Assembly: GCA_019973155.2 (NCBI GenBank)
Contig: BPQB01000009.1
Span: forward strand, 1 to 64,000
Length of the DNA: 64,000 nt
Reading direction: 5' to 3'
From: Phanerochaete sordida
Taxonomy: Eukaryota; Basidiomycota; Agaricomycetes; Polyporales; Phanerochaetaceae
Shown here: positions 22,214-33,259 of the stretch, piece after piece
How positions within the stretch are numbered: the stretch's first letter is position 1
How the letters are laid out: each line of letters begins with the position of its first letter
Translations under genes and position numbers: made by a program
Notes under the pieces: generated by a model
Told to the model about the DNA's origin: nothing
Database searches by the model: none
The model's input: the letters and a program-made list of their open reading frames with translations, nothing else

Positions 22214-23839
22214 CTACTCCTGCGCGACCTCCCACCCGTCCCACGCGCACGCGCCGGCGGCATCGCCCTTTTTCGCGGCGCCCTTGATGCCCGCGACGAG
22301 CCCGGCCCAGACCGCGTCCGCGACGCCGAGGCCCATCGCGACGCCCCACACGAGCGTGCTCGCGTAGTAGAAGTTCGCGTTGCCGGTGCCCGCGCCGAGC
22401 CAGAGGTGGTGGAAGAGCGGGAGGAGCAGCGAGCAGTGCAGGTGCACGAGCGCCGTCGGGAACGGCGTGCGCATGTCTGCGTGCCGAGATCAGTGGATGT
22501 GGGGTGTCTGGGCGCGGAGGGGCACGTACGCGCGTAGGTCTCCGGGAAGAGCGCGGCCATGCTCACGAAGAGCCCCGCGTCCGCGAGCGACGGGTACGGC
22601 TTGAAGGTTGCGAGCACGCCCGTGAGCGCGTACAGTGCGTACAGCGGGTCGTGCTGGAACTTGATGGAGAGCGGCAGGGGGTAGATTGCGAGGTGGATCT
22701 GCGGGGCGCAGTTCAGCGGGAGGAGCGCGACGGCGCGCGGGCGTACGCACCGAGAAGACCATGAGGAAGAATGGCCGGAAGTGGTCGAACATCTCGGTGA
22801 AGAAGTACCACCAGAGGCCGACGTTGGGCGTCAGGTCGGGGAGCGTGAGGCTGTGGACGCTGTCAATAGCCTGCGGCGCGGCACAGGCGGCTGGACGTAC
22901 ACTGCACCCCAAGTCTTGCCCACCCAGCCCCACCCTCCCGATGCCAGCGTCGCCGCGCCTGCGAGCACAAGCATGTAGACTGTGTATTCCACCATAAATG
23001 GACCCGCTCTCTTCACGATGTCTTGCAGCGCATACGGATACGGCCGTGGAGACGCAAGGTGGGACACGGGCGTCGTCAGGAGCAGCAGCACGAGCGGGAG
23101 GAGATACAAGGCGCTCGTAAGGGATAGATGTGTAGCGACAGCCAGCGTGAGGAGCGTCGCCGCCGCTTTGCCTGGCGCGCCGGTCAGCGCAGCACGCGGC
23201 ACACGCGGCACCTCACGCACCTCGGCAGGCAAACATGACCGCGAGGAGTAGCAGCGCGTTCTCAAACGTCGCCGTCGAGCGCGCGAGCGTGGGCAGCAGG
23301 ATATACGGGTTCAGGAGGTATCTTCAGGGCCTGGTGTCAGCTAAGACGGCGGCCCGCGCAGCACGGCGGGCGGGACGTACGCGGCCGCGATGAGGCTGTC
23401 TCTTGGGGTTTTGGCAGTGAGCTGCTGGCGCGCACGCCAGATCTGCACGAGGGCCCAAGCTGCGAGCGCGTCTGAGGCGGTCCAGAGCAGCGCGGCGGTG
23501 TGCCGGTTCAGCGGCAGGACGGTGCTGAAGAGCGAGAGGAGCAGCGGGGACTGCGGGGCGTCAGCCGAGGGATGGGGTACGGAGAAGCAGGAGACTGACG
23601 TGTCTGAAAAGCCCGCCTGAGTATGGGTCTACGCCATTGTGGAATAGATAGAGGCCCTCCTGCACTGCCTCGTCGCGTCAGCAGAGGTCGCGTGCACAGA
23701 GAACGCGGAACACACATCGTGGATAGGATGTGAGGGGTGTAGAGAGCTGGTGGTCGTGCTGCAGCGTGTCTGGGAGGTTGAGATAGGCCAGAGCGAGCCG
23801 TCCCGCGACAAGGGAAGGAAAGGCAATGTCGAAATTCAT
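22214..23839 (-). CDS. PIGU: GPI transamidase subunit PIG-U (Gab1/Cdc91)
   Basis: ER membrane subunit of the GPI transamidase that attaches GPI anchors to proteins. About eight short introns. Joined pieces include [17 protein letters not shown], a long hydrophobic series ([52 protein letters not shown]), and the family signature [20 protein letters not shown]. The C-terminus is [19 protein letters not shown]. Multiple membrane segments and about 420 residues fit the family. The start may instead be the in-frame Met at 23848 ([10 protein letters not shown]). Confidence 0.9.
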
Positions 23840-24085
23840 GGAGAGCATGTCGGATCCCGCGCCAGCAGTGTTGCTACGACCGATGTAGTCTCGCTGCCGT
23901 GTACAGCTTGCCCAGGATACCGGCCTATCCTGGTAGGTTATGAGGTGGCCTCTGCGCGCGCAGAGGGGAGGAGGGTCGATGAGAGGTGAGCGAATGGCAG
24001 GCCGAGGCTCATGCCAACGCGAGCTGGTGTATTCATCACGTGATATCATTTAAGAGGCGCGCACAAACCTTTCGCGTGTCTGTTT

Positions 24086-24859
24086 TAGTGTCACGGAAGA
24101 AAGTCAGATGTAACTTACCGTATGTAAGTAAGTCGGTAACTTACCGGTAAGTTACATTACTTACCTCGATACCCCGAAAGGTGGTGTAAGAAAGGGTAAG
24201 TAAGTCGCGATCGATGCGCTCCTGTATAGGGTAGCATGCCAGGCACCATTAGAGGCTGGTTCAGCACCACGGCCATGATCATTAGGGCGGTAGAATAGCT
24301 TTACAATTTATTGGATCATGTCGTATATTATACAATTTTCGCGCGTGGACGACGCCCTGCAGCAAGGACTACACCGCACACAACGTCCGCCAGCTAGCAG
24401 ATCCCCGACCCTCATGAACGCAGAGATGAACGGCGACGATGCTAATTCCGACACTCTCTATTCCATCCCCGAGAGGCTCCTTACCGATACAAGTAACAGC
24501 ATATGGATGGACCTCAACCCGAGCTCAACCTCAGTTCGGTGGTGTTGAGCGCGGTGTTGGCGGAGGGCACACCGAGGAATCTTGAAATCTAGCGAGAGAT
24601 GCAGAGGCCGAGGGTGCGGTCTTCACGGCAGGCCCGCTCGACGCTTTCGAGGTTCCGGAGTCGTATACGGTGTAGAGCCTGGGGCTAACTTACAACTTAC
24701 CCTGTAACTTACACGGCTTAATTACATTTACTTACTGTAACTTACCTATTAGACGCCTAGGTAAGAAATGGTAACTTACCCCCCTTACTTACAGGCTGAC
24801 GGCCGATATTTACTTACATCGGTAAGTTACTTGGGCCAGCATTTTCTTCCGTGACACTA
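24086..24859. mobile_element. hAT-type non-autonomous element H1
   Basis: A 774 bp element bounded by perfect inverted termini TAGTGTCACGGAAGAAA (left 24086, right end 24859). It is flanked by a perfect 8 bp target duplication GTCTGTTT (24078-24085 and 24860-24867). The TAGTG tip and 8 bp duplication are hAT hallmarks. Both subterminal regions (24115-24215 and 24690-24830) are packed with GTAACTTAC/GTAAGTTAC motifs, likely transposase-binding sites. No transposase is encoded. A decayed coding scrap lies inside. Confidence 0.9.
24503..24592 (+). pseudogene. Coding scrap inside H1
   Basis: Reads ELNLSSVVLSAVLAEGTPR, matching EINLGSALLGTVLAKGAPR on the minus strand near 31900. Both are followed by a diverged segment and then LDAF(E/D)VP. 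It is a remnant of a gene carried by the parental element. Identity unknown. Confidence 0.55.
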
Positions 24860-24867
24860 GTCTGTTT

Positions 24868-25525
24868 CTTGTATCCGTCCTCTGTGTTGTTCCCCGTCCT
24901 TGAATATATGGTGCGAGTCACGAAATATCTTCGCCTGGTGACTGTCTATGGCAGGCTACCGGCATGTAGCGGCGCGCGATGACGCCTGCTGCACGGTAAT
25001 CCCTCTCCCGGCGTCGCCGTCTTCGCCGCTGCCGACGACGACGACGCTAAGAGATATGTGCTCAATCTGTGACGCCTCGGGTCGGTTCACCAACCCTGCA
25101 GCCTTCCCAGATGTGGTATTCTGAAGCTCCCAATATGACCACGAGGCTAAGGAGGAGCAGAAGCGAACGGTGGCGCAGGTGACGCTGTTGCATTACCTGC
25201 TGGACAGTGTCGTTATCTTGAAGGAAAAGGAACTCGTGGCGATTATTCACGCGCGGATTTGATCTGATTCGAGACCTGTAAACCATGTATACCTCTTCGA
25301 CGTGTATATAGAGGCCCTAGGTTTAATGAAATAATAATGCAATGGAGTATACCACATGATATACGTTGGCGATATGGTGGGCTCGTATGTTCAGGCAGAC
25401 AGATCGTTCACCCCTTAACATCATCGATTCACACAGTCATACAATCACTACCATACAACACCTGCTGCTCCATTCCATCCTATCATCGTCCGAAGCTGGC
25501 TAGCACAACTTGAGCGCGCACGAGC
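24868..25525. other. Intergenic between H1 and hydrophobin
   Basis: AT-richer spacer and 3' flank of the hydrophobin. No supported gene. Confidence 0.45.
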
Positions 25526-25952
25526 TCAGAGCGAGACGGGCACGCAGCCGATGCCGATGCCTCCCTAGACATAGGAGTGAGCAACAAGGCTGCAAGTGAA
25601 GACACGCAGATACGCACAGCCTCGTTGTTGGTGCAGGAGACGGTCGTGCCGCTGCACGCGGATCCGGACCCGACGCCGATGACGCTGATGGGGCTGCAGT
25701 CGAGCGCGATGAGGCCGGTGACGTCCTGGACGGCGATGCCGAGCAGGCCGAGGAGGGCCGTGCCGGCGGCAGAGTTGGCCTGCATGCAGAGTACGGTGAG
25801 CATCAATCCAATGTCTATGTGCGTTGCGGACGTACGTCCTCGGTGCTGTTGCAGCACTGCACGTCCGACTGCCGGGCCGCGAGGGGCGCAGGTGTGGCGA
25901 CCGCAAGAAGGGGGAGGGCGAGCGTGGTGAGGGCGGCGAGCTTGGCGAACAT
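25526..25952 (-). CDS. Class I-type hydrophobin lacking two Cys
   Basis: Secreted amphipathic protein that coats aerial hyphae and spores. Three exons (25952-25836, 25779-25618, 25564-25526) give 105 residues. The signal peptide is MFAKLAALTTLALPLLAVATP. The mature part has DVQCCNSTED, a hydrophobic stretch (GTALLGLLGIAVQDVTGLIA), LDCSPISVIGVGSGSACSG, TTVSCTNNEA and GGIGIGCVPVSL. Intron positions and spacing fit class I hydrophobins, but only six of the usual eight Cys are present. The Cys normally 5-8 residues before the CC pair is missing, and the first Cys of the second CC pair is Ser (TCC). A TATAAAAG box lies at 26035-26028, about 80 bp upstream. Confidence 0.88.
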
Positions 25953-27348
25953 CGTGTGGGTTTGCAGAGGCTTGGGACGCGGGAGGCGAGGGCTGTTTGC
26001 TGGGGCTCCCTGGCGCCGCGCGTCCGCCTTTTATACGGTGTGTCCGAAATTCATATCGCTGGATGTGGCGAGGGGGGCGTCCCAGCTGTGGTGTGTCGGG
26101 AAGCAGAGGGTCGCGCGCAAGGTCGGCGTGTGCCCGGGGAGCGAGGGCGCGCTCCACAGCACGACTGTATGTCTCGCTATGTCTGCGCTCACGGTGCATC
26201 ACACCGGCAGGTATTGTCGCGCGCAGTGGTTGGCCCGGATGCGTAGAATATGGCAGGCGGGCTGGGTGCATCACGGGTGGGTGGAGCTACCCCCGAACGA
26301 TGCATGTCATGGAGTCAATCGAAGGTGGGAAGGCCTGGCGCACCTATACATAGCGGCGAGCGCCAGATTGGGCCCGCGAGCTGTCAGCTTGGCTTGGACG
26401 AGCCCCAAAACTAGCGCGGCGTGCGCAAGGCTCAGCGCCACAAAGGCGTTGGAATGCAGACGCGCCGTCAGAGAGGCTATCGGCGTGCGGCGACGACCGC
26501 ATTGTCAGGGTCTGGCTTCGTCCTGACGGCGCTGCGCACATGACGAATGGCGGCCTGCGCAGAGCACCGTTTCAAACGGATGCCGTAGCCTTCGACAGAC
26601 CTGCGGACACGCGAAATGAAATGGACATTCCCGAGGCCCTCCGCGCAGGCTGCGGGATATGAACGCCACGAGGAGTGGGACCTGGCATGAGGCATCATGA
26701 GTATCAGAGCTGGTAGCAGATGTATGCCATACTTACATCCGAGCTTCACAGGCCCCATCGCAGCCATTCAGAACGATGAGATAAGAGGCAGTACTGGTAT
26801 TGCGAAGTCGCGCATGCACAATTATCCTCGACCGTTATTTCACCGCCCCCATGCGGTCGATGGCGGTATGGCCATTTGGTATGTACTGTAAATGCAATCA
26901 AATGACGTCGTATCCGAAGCGTGAACGCGTGTAACAGATATTACACAGTGAGCTAACAGGGTATGGGCAACGCGTGAGTAAATAGTCCAGAAATACAACA
27001 GAACCGAACCGTGGCCAGACGGCCGTCGTCCAATGCCTGCCTTTAATTATTTCTTCCTCCTCGCCGCCTTTTTCTTCGGCGGGGAGCTTGCAGCCGCAAT
27101 CTTTCCCTTCGAGTGTCTTTCTTGGCAGGGGGCTTTGCTTGCAGCTCCTCAAACTCCTCGTCGTCGATCCCCAGAGGAGGCGGGGCCTCCTTGCGCGACC
27201 GCTTCGTTGGGGGCACCTGTGACCTGGACTTAGACCTCGTCGTCCTCGCCATTATTTGCTCGCTTCTTGTGGCCTTTTCCCTCCGCCGAGGGCTGGGATC
27301 TCATGGTCAGGACGCGGAAGCGAGCTGCCTCTGTCCACGCGTCATCGC
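25953..27348. other. Intergenic, hydrophobin promoter and decayed coding scrap
   Basis: Holds the hydrophobin TATA box (26028-26035). At 27043-27252 on the minus strand a 69-codon basic frame (KRSRKEAPPPLGIDDEEFEE) looks like a gene-end scrap beside the transposon, but no complete gene can be built from it. Confidence 0.4.
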
Positions 27349-27781
27349 TAGTGTTGCGGAAGAGAATGCTGGCCGGTGTGACTTACCGATGTAGGTAAGT
27401 AATGACTGCACTGTGGGGCCAAAAGCGCGTGAATTTCACCCGCTCGCAATCACTGGTTGAACTAGTGAACATCACTACATGAACGAGTGATGTCTGGAAA
27501 TTCCACTTGCGCCAACGAGCTAGTGAAAATCACCCGAAATAGTTGACGTTTCACTAGCTCAATCACTCGCTGACCGGAACGCTCAGAATCACTCGCTTCG
27601 CGTGAAATTCACTCGATTGGTGAAATTCACTAGATGGCACCGACCCAGGCATCCCGCCTCGACAGCTCGCGTACACGCCACGTTTCCGTTCTATACACCG
27701 GAATTCATATGCATAGCATAGCACGAGAGTATCAGAATACATGTATAATAGTGTTTCGAACCGGGTCGAGCTCCGGGGTTA

Positions 27782-28326
27782 CTAAAGCTCGTCGTCACTA
27801 CCCTGAGGACCAGCCGCCTCCTGCTCTCCGTCAAGCAGCGCGTCCAGATCCATGGTCTCGTCCTCCTCTTCGCCATCCTCTTCGCCATCGCCAGCGGAAG
27901 CGGCGCGGTTCGCAGCAGGCGTTTGGCTAGCGGTCTGGCGACTACTGCTCGCCGCGGCGCTTCGAGGCTTCTTGGTGCGACGCCTCGGCTTGCGGCAGTT
28001 GGATAAGTACTGGCGAACGAAGTACGCAGTAGCCCACTCGTTCTTGAAGTGCCCCAGGTAAGGGTGAAGGTTGCGGGCCTTCATAAGCATGAGACAGCAA
28101 TGACGGCGGAGAGCTCAAACGGTGTACCCTAGAAAACACCTTGGCCATCTGGGCGGACTGAACCGCGGCCATTCGAGCCTTGCAATCGACGCCTACTTCA
28201 TGGCAGATTTTGTGAACATCGTACTATTATTTGAGGAATGTTTTAGTACGTGAGCTCACATTCAGAGGGTAAGAAAATGCGTACTATAAATCCGTTGTAT
28301 GTCTCCTTGTCATCGTCCAGGAGCAT
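27782..28326 (-). CDS. Transposon accessory protein, unknown
   Basis: Not recognised. Three exons (28326-28285, 28223-28140, 28078-27782), both introns 61 bp and in phase 0, give 140 residues. The N-terminal part is MLLDDDKETYNGFIYDVHK, then ICHEVGVDCKARMAAVQSAQ and a conserved-looking ARNLHPYLGHFKNEWATAYF segment followed by VRQYLSNCRKPRRRTKK. The C-terminal 60 residues are low-complexity, Ser/Ala then strongly acidic (GDGEEDGEEEDETMDLDALL). The basic-then-acidic layout suggests a nucleic-acid or protein-interaction role. It lies within the CACTA-like element, head-to-head with the transposase, with 83 bp between starts. It could be the element's second gene or captured host sequence. An upstream exon cannot be excluded. 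Confidence 0.6.
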
Positions 28327-28409
28327 AGTCTTGATGACGGTCCAGCCGGACTTGCGCCCCGGGCTGCCCTGGACCGCCGTCGGGGTCGTCAGCGCGTCTT
28401 TCTATCCAC

Positions 28410-31400
28410 ATGGCCGTCGAGGAGCTGGTGGAAGAGGATGAGAGTGCATCAGAGGACGGTGAAGACGACCACATACTCAATGGGGGCTTCGGTATACCAT
28501 TCCATCCTGCGCTTCTTGACCCTGGTAGCGCGACTATGCCGTTCCTGGAGGACGATGGAGAGGAGATCGAGTGGGAGAGCGAGAGTTTGGACGAGAACGG
28601 GCTGTATCTTCATGAGACGTTGGCTGAGACGTATGAGCGCGAGCTTCTGGATTTTGGTGAGCCACGGTTCACACTCGAGAGAGCAGATACTTACCATGAG
28701 ATGCAGCGGACGAGCTGACGACAGAGGATCGGAAACTCCTCCGCTTATTTGCCTTCAAGACCCGCGCCCGCCTAACCAGGGAGGCATTCCAGATGCTTCC
28801 ATTTGCATGCGAAGGCATACCCGTGGCTTCGGAGGCCACGGTCGATTCGCGTTCCGCATTTCTGTCAGGGATAGACCCCGTGCAATACGATTGCTGCCCA
28901 AAGTCTTGCTGCTGTTTCACTGGCCCTTACGAGAGCCTGTTGGAGTGCCCGTTCTGCGATGAAAAGCGGTTCAATGCGGCAGGACGACCTCGGAAGAAGT
29001 TCACGTACATGCCCCTTATCCCTCGGCTCGTCGCCCTCTATCGCAACCCTGCCATGGCCATGAAGCTCCAGTATCGCCACGAATACAGCATATCTCCTCC
29101 CAGACACAGTCCCACAGTCCCAGCATGTGATCACGTACAGCGTATCTCGGGGGTCGGACTGCCTGGTCGGTGTTACTGCCCAAGCCAGGTGGAAGACGTT
29201 TTTGATGGCCATCATTACCGCGCTCTTCGGGACACGCTTGTCCTCGTCGACGACGAGACTCAACACTACACGTTCTTCTCTGACAAACGCGACGTCGCCC
29301 TGGGGTTCTCTACAGACGGATTCACGCCATTCAAGCGAAGGAACCAAACATGCTGGCCCCTCGTGCTCTACAACTACAACCTTCCCCCCGAGGAGCGATT
29401 TCATCGAGAGAATATTGTTTGCGTCGGTGTCATTCCCGGCCCCAAAAAACCACATGATTCCGACTCCTTCCTCTGGCCCCTTGTGCAGGAGATGGTCGAA
29501 CTTGCGGGCGGTGTCATTGCTCTCGATTCTCGGCCGGTTGAAGCGGTGATGTTCGCTCTTCACGCATATATCATCCTTTGCGGCGGAGACATCCCTGCCG
29601 TTGCCATGCTCATGAGAATGAAAGCCCAGAATGCGTTCAGTCCCTGCAGGACGTGCAAGATCTCAGGCGTTCGACATCCTGGCGGGGGGACGAACTACTA
29701 CATACCTCTTGACCGATCGGTGCTCAGCGACCGGGGCATCCTTCACGGTGATCTGCCAGCCAGATACGACCCGCTAGGGCTTCCTATGCGCACTCACTCG
29801 GAGATCATCGCCCACGCTCAGTATGTGCACGACAGTCCGACGGCGGCAGAGGAGAAGCGACGTTCAAAAGCGACTGGCGTGAACGGCCTCTCCGTTCTCC
29901 GCGCGCTAGGCTCCATCCGATTCCCCGTCTCGTTCCCCTGGGACTTCATGCACCTTTTCTGGGAGAATCTTCTCCCGAACTTGATTGAGCTATGGACTGG
30001 CGACTTCAAGGGCCTCGACGAAGGCTGCGAGCAGTACAAGCTAGACCGCAGCGTCTGGGCCGCCATCGGGCGGGCAACCGCTAGCTCGGGATCGTCCATC
30101 CCTTCCTCCTACGGCCCGCGCCTTCCGAACATCGAGAGCGACCGCACGTACTACACTGCCGACATGTACTCGTTCTGGACACAATACCTCGGCCCAGTGC
30201 TGCTCCGACGGCAATTCAAACACGAGAAGTATTACATCCACTTCCTCAAGCTTGTAGAGCTGGTCAACATCTGCCTGCAATTCGCTCTTTCAGCAGAGGA
30301 TATATCCCGAGTCCGCACAGGCTTTGCGGAATGGGTGGCGGATTACGAGAGGTGAGTAGCTAGCATCACTATCAGCGTGCCCCTACTGACGTCTAATTCA
30401 GGTTCTACTATCAGGGGTCACCGGAGCGTGTCGCAGTGTGCCTTCTTACTGTCCATGGACTCCTGCACGTCGCCGACGGCATCGAAGCACTGGGCCCGGT
30501 GTGGGTGTACTGGGCGTTCCCGATGGAACGTTTCTGTGGGGTTGTGCAGCGGCAGATCCGGAGCCGACGATTTCCCTACGCAAACATCGACAGGTTTGTG
30601 ATCGCCGATGCACGTCTCTCGCATCTCGGAATGCGCTATGATATCAGGCAGGAGCTCGCACTCCGACCACTCAAAACCAGCCCTGTCGACGGACAGATAT
30701 CGTACCTGGAATGTGAGTCTCTTCGCAGGCCGCCCTGGTGAACATTTTCTGATGTCGAGTCGCTCATAGATCCCGATTGCGTCCTGCTGCCACCACACCG
30801 GAAGCATGGCACCGTGACTGACGCTCAGCTCTTGCGTCGGATTGCCCTATGTATGAGTACACGCTACAGCATCCCTCTCCAGACGTCGTTGAGGCTCGTC
30901 AACTCGGTGGCGAAGATCGAGCTATTTGGGAAAGTTCGCTGGCTGAACGGCGGGGACACTATGTGCGCGGCAAGCGTTGCGCCTCTCACGGACGACCGCC
31001 GTGACGCGACGCATGTACGAGTGAGTACTGCTCTTGTGCTAGGTTCAAAACGTCTATTCTGACATGTCGGCACGCATCAGTACGATATTCTGGTTGACCG
31101 CCAAGCCCACCGTCCGAACCGACCTCCTGAGCACGAGCCGCATGTCTTCTTTGCGCAGCTGATGCACGTCATCACGGTTCATCTGCCCCCATCCGCTATA
31201 CTAAACGTTGACGAACCTACGACGCTCGTACTTGCCGACGTACGCGACTGCAAGACGAATGCAGTTCGCAACACGCCGCTGGGGATACCGTTCTATATTC
31301 AGTACGGTCGTCCCGAGGTCATCGACGTCACCTGTCTACAAGCACTCGTCGGCCGCGCCCGAATCCCTCATAACGGCCGGGATGTCTGGGCGATAATCGA

Positions 31401-31443
31401 CCGCAGTGGTACTGCGACGCGGCCGGTCTGGGTTGACGAGTGA
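28410..31443 (+). CDS. Tnp2-type transposase, intact
   Basis: Transposase of the CACTA-like element. Five exons (28410-28656, 28707-30351, 30402-30712, 30770-31020, 31081-31443) give 938 residues without stop or frameshift. An acidic N-terminal region precedes the core. Family signatures include a zinc-like YDCCPKSCCCF ... LLECPFCDEKRF, then LGFSTDGFTPFKRRNQTCWP, LVLYNYNLPPEERF, GVIPGPKKPHDSDSF, FPWDFMHLFWENLLPNLIEL and HGLLHVADGIEALGPVWVYW. The Asp of STDGF, the Asp of FPWDFMH and a later acidic residue are candidates for the DDE triad. An intact coding sequence with intact element ends suggests recent or ongoing mobility. Confidence 0.9.
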
Positions 31444-31764
31444 TTTTCACTGCAGTAGTCGTGATATTCACCCGATTGACCACTTATTGCCAAAATAATG
31501 GGGAGAATAATAATATTTCGTGTGCGAGTGAATTTCACCTGAACAGAGTATCACCGGTAATCACTAGCATCTTGGGTGATGTGGCGATTTTCACAGCTTT
31601 TCGAGTGATTTTCACTCGCAACGGACTCCACAGTGCTGTAAGCCTATTAGTAAGGAGGTAAGCTACTGTTCCTTACCCAGGCGTTCAATCGGTAAGTTAC
31701 CGTCAGTATATGTGATCAAAGCGTGTAAGTTACAAGGTGGTTACAAGGTAAGTTGCAGGTTACG

Positions 31765-31965
31765 CTACACCGGAACGTCGAAAGCGTCGAGCGAGCCCGC
31801 TTCGAACACTGCACGCTCTACCCCTGCATCCTTACAATTGCCCACGCAGCTCGACATTCTCGGTGCTCCCTTCGCCAACACTGTGCCCAACAGCGCCGAT
31901 CCCAGGTTGATCTCGGGGCCACCCTCAGATGTCTCCCTGACTTTCTTCAAACATAGCTCTTTCAT
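31765..31965 (-). pseudogene. Coding scrap inside H2
   Basis: Minus-strand frame reading EINLGSALLGTVLAKGAPR and later VFEAGSLDAFDVPV, homologous to the scrap in H1. It represents the 3' end of a gene carried by the ancestral hAT-type element. The rest of the gene is absent. Confidence 0.55.
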
Positions 31966-33259
31966 GGTTGTCTATGCATTCGCGTGACAGCTGATACTCC
32001 CACCGGTACCGAGAAGAATTGGTCGTGGACTCGACTAACATCATCAAGCTAAAAATACTAAGTGTGCGATGAGACGGGATCCGCAGAGACGCATCATAGG
32101 CCGCGATTCGCGTGAACGAGCGCGTCGATGGTATGGCTGCGCATGCTTCGAATGACCACTGGCCGCAGCAAGGCGATGCACGACATATTGACCCTTGAGA
32201 TGTGCCCCAAAGGCCAGTGCATTCGAAGCCTCGCGATAGGGAAGGCGGCGGCAATAGCACCAGTACATAGTGCTTGATAGAGGATCGCGCGTCAGAGTCT
32301 TTACGGAGTGCGGAGAACTATTCGCCGTCAGTCCCGCTATCGACAGAGAGCAGCCGACCAAAGGCAGACATCTGCTAACCCCATGATATAGCTTTGATTG
32401 ACGTCGAGTCTAGCTGTGCATGTGAGCCTGGAGCAATGCTACGCAGCAGCATACGTTGCGTGGATTACTGCGATGTTCGTCGCGTCGGTGCCCACAGCGA
32501 GCAGCGGCAGGTACTGTGAAGCGTCGGGCATCCCGCACATTCGCGACCGTATTCCAGGACAGCGACACGCTTAGGGCCTTCGAGATCTGCCGATCTGGCT
32601 CGAGAACATCACGGTCTGGAGCGTCGCGGATCCGTGGTGGGCTGTGTCAGCAGCTGTCAGTGATCCGTCGCGCGAACCTGGGGGAGACGCGCTAGACACC
32701 GGCGCGTCGCGCGCCGCACACGCAGCGCCCCCGCGGCCGTTCTGTGCGATTCCATCGCGAGCTGGACGGGCGTGCGCCACCGAGTCATGCGTGCTGCCAG
32801 GCACCGCGGCGAGTCCGAGGACATTACTGGACGGGGTACCGTAAGCGGCGCTGGCGAGCCGAGTCGGAGCGACGCGCCTGATGGCCTGTCTGTCCCGCCA
32901 TCGTCGTCCTCCGGGTGCTGCCCGTCGCGCGCGCCGCAGGAAAGGGCCTTCCGGTGAAACGCATCCGAGGCGATGCCCGCGCGGGGGCTTGGGAGGGCTG
33001 CGTGCGTGTTTGCTTACGCGATCCGCCGGCATCTGCGTTCAGAGCGCCACGAAGGCGATCGCGCCATCACTCTGATCGCCGAGCATATGACATTGCACCG
33101 CGCCTGAAAGTCCTCCGCTCACAAAGCATGCTCTCTTCCTTCGCCTCCACGCCCTCCTTTTCTCCTGCCACCTCCTCCGCCCGCCGCAGCTCGACGCGCT
33201 CGCCCCCGCGACATCCCACCTCGACGCCCACACCCCTGACCACGCCAAGCCGATAAGCC
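31966..33259. other. Intergenic
   Basis: About 1.3 kb, GC-rich in its second half. Frames on both strands have no domain or splice continuity. It probably includes the promoter of the Zn2Cys6 gene. Confidence 0.45.

Larger units (their letters stand above)
27409..31635 (+). mobile_element. Complete CACTA-like DNA transposon
   Basis: A 4227 bp element with inverted tips CACTGTGG/CCACAGTG and a 3 bp target duplication CTG (27406-27408 and 31636-31638). Both ends hold clustered near-palindromes of the type GTGAAATTCAC (27430-27640 and 31440-31620), typical subterminal binding sites. Inside are an intact Tnp2-type transposase (plus) and an opposite-strand accessory gene (minus). It sits inside the hAT remnant H2. 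Confidence 0.88.
27349..31965. mobile_element. hAT-type remnant H2, split by the CACTA-like element
   Basis: The left tip TAGTGTTGCGGAAGAGAATG (27349) is the diverged counterpart of the H1 right end, in inverted orientation. The following GCTGGCCGGTGTGACTTACC and GTAAGT-rich motifs stop at 27408. The sequence resumes at 31636 with CTGTAAGCCTATTAG and GTAAGTTAC motifs, then the same coding scrap as H1. The other tip is not found to the right, so H2 is truncated near 31965. Confidence 0.7.

Noticed and set aside
32571..33032. 153-codon minus-strand frame before the Zn2Cys6 gene
   Set aside because: Pro/Ala/Arg-rich by composition, no domain and no splice partners.
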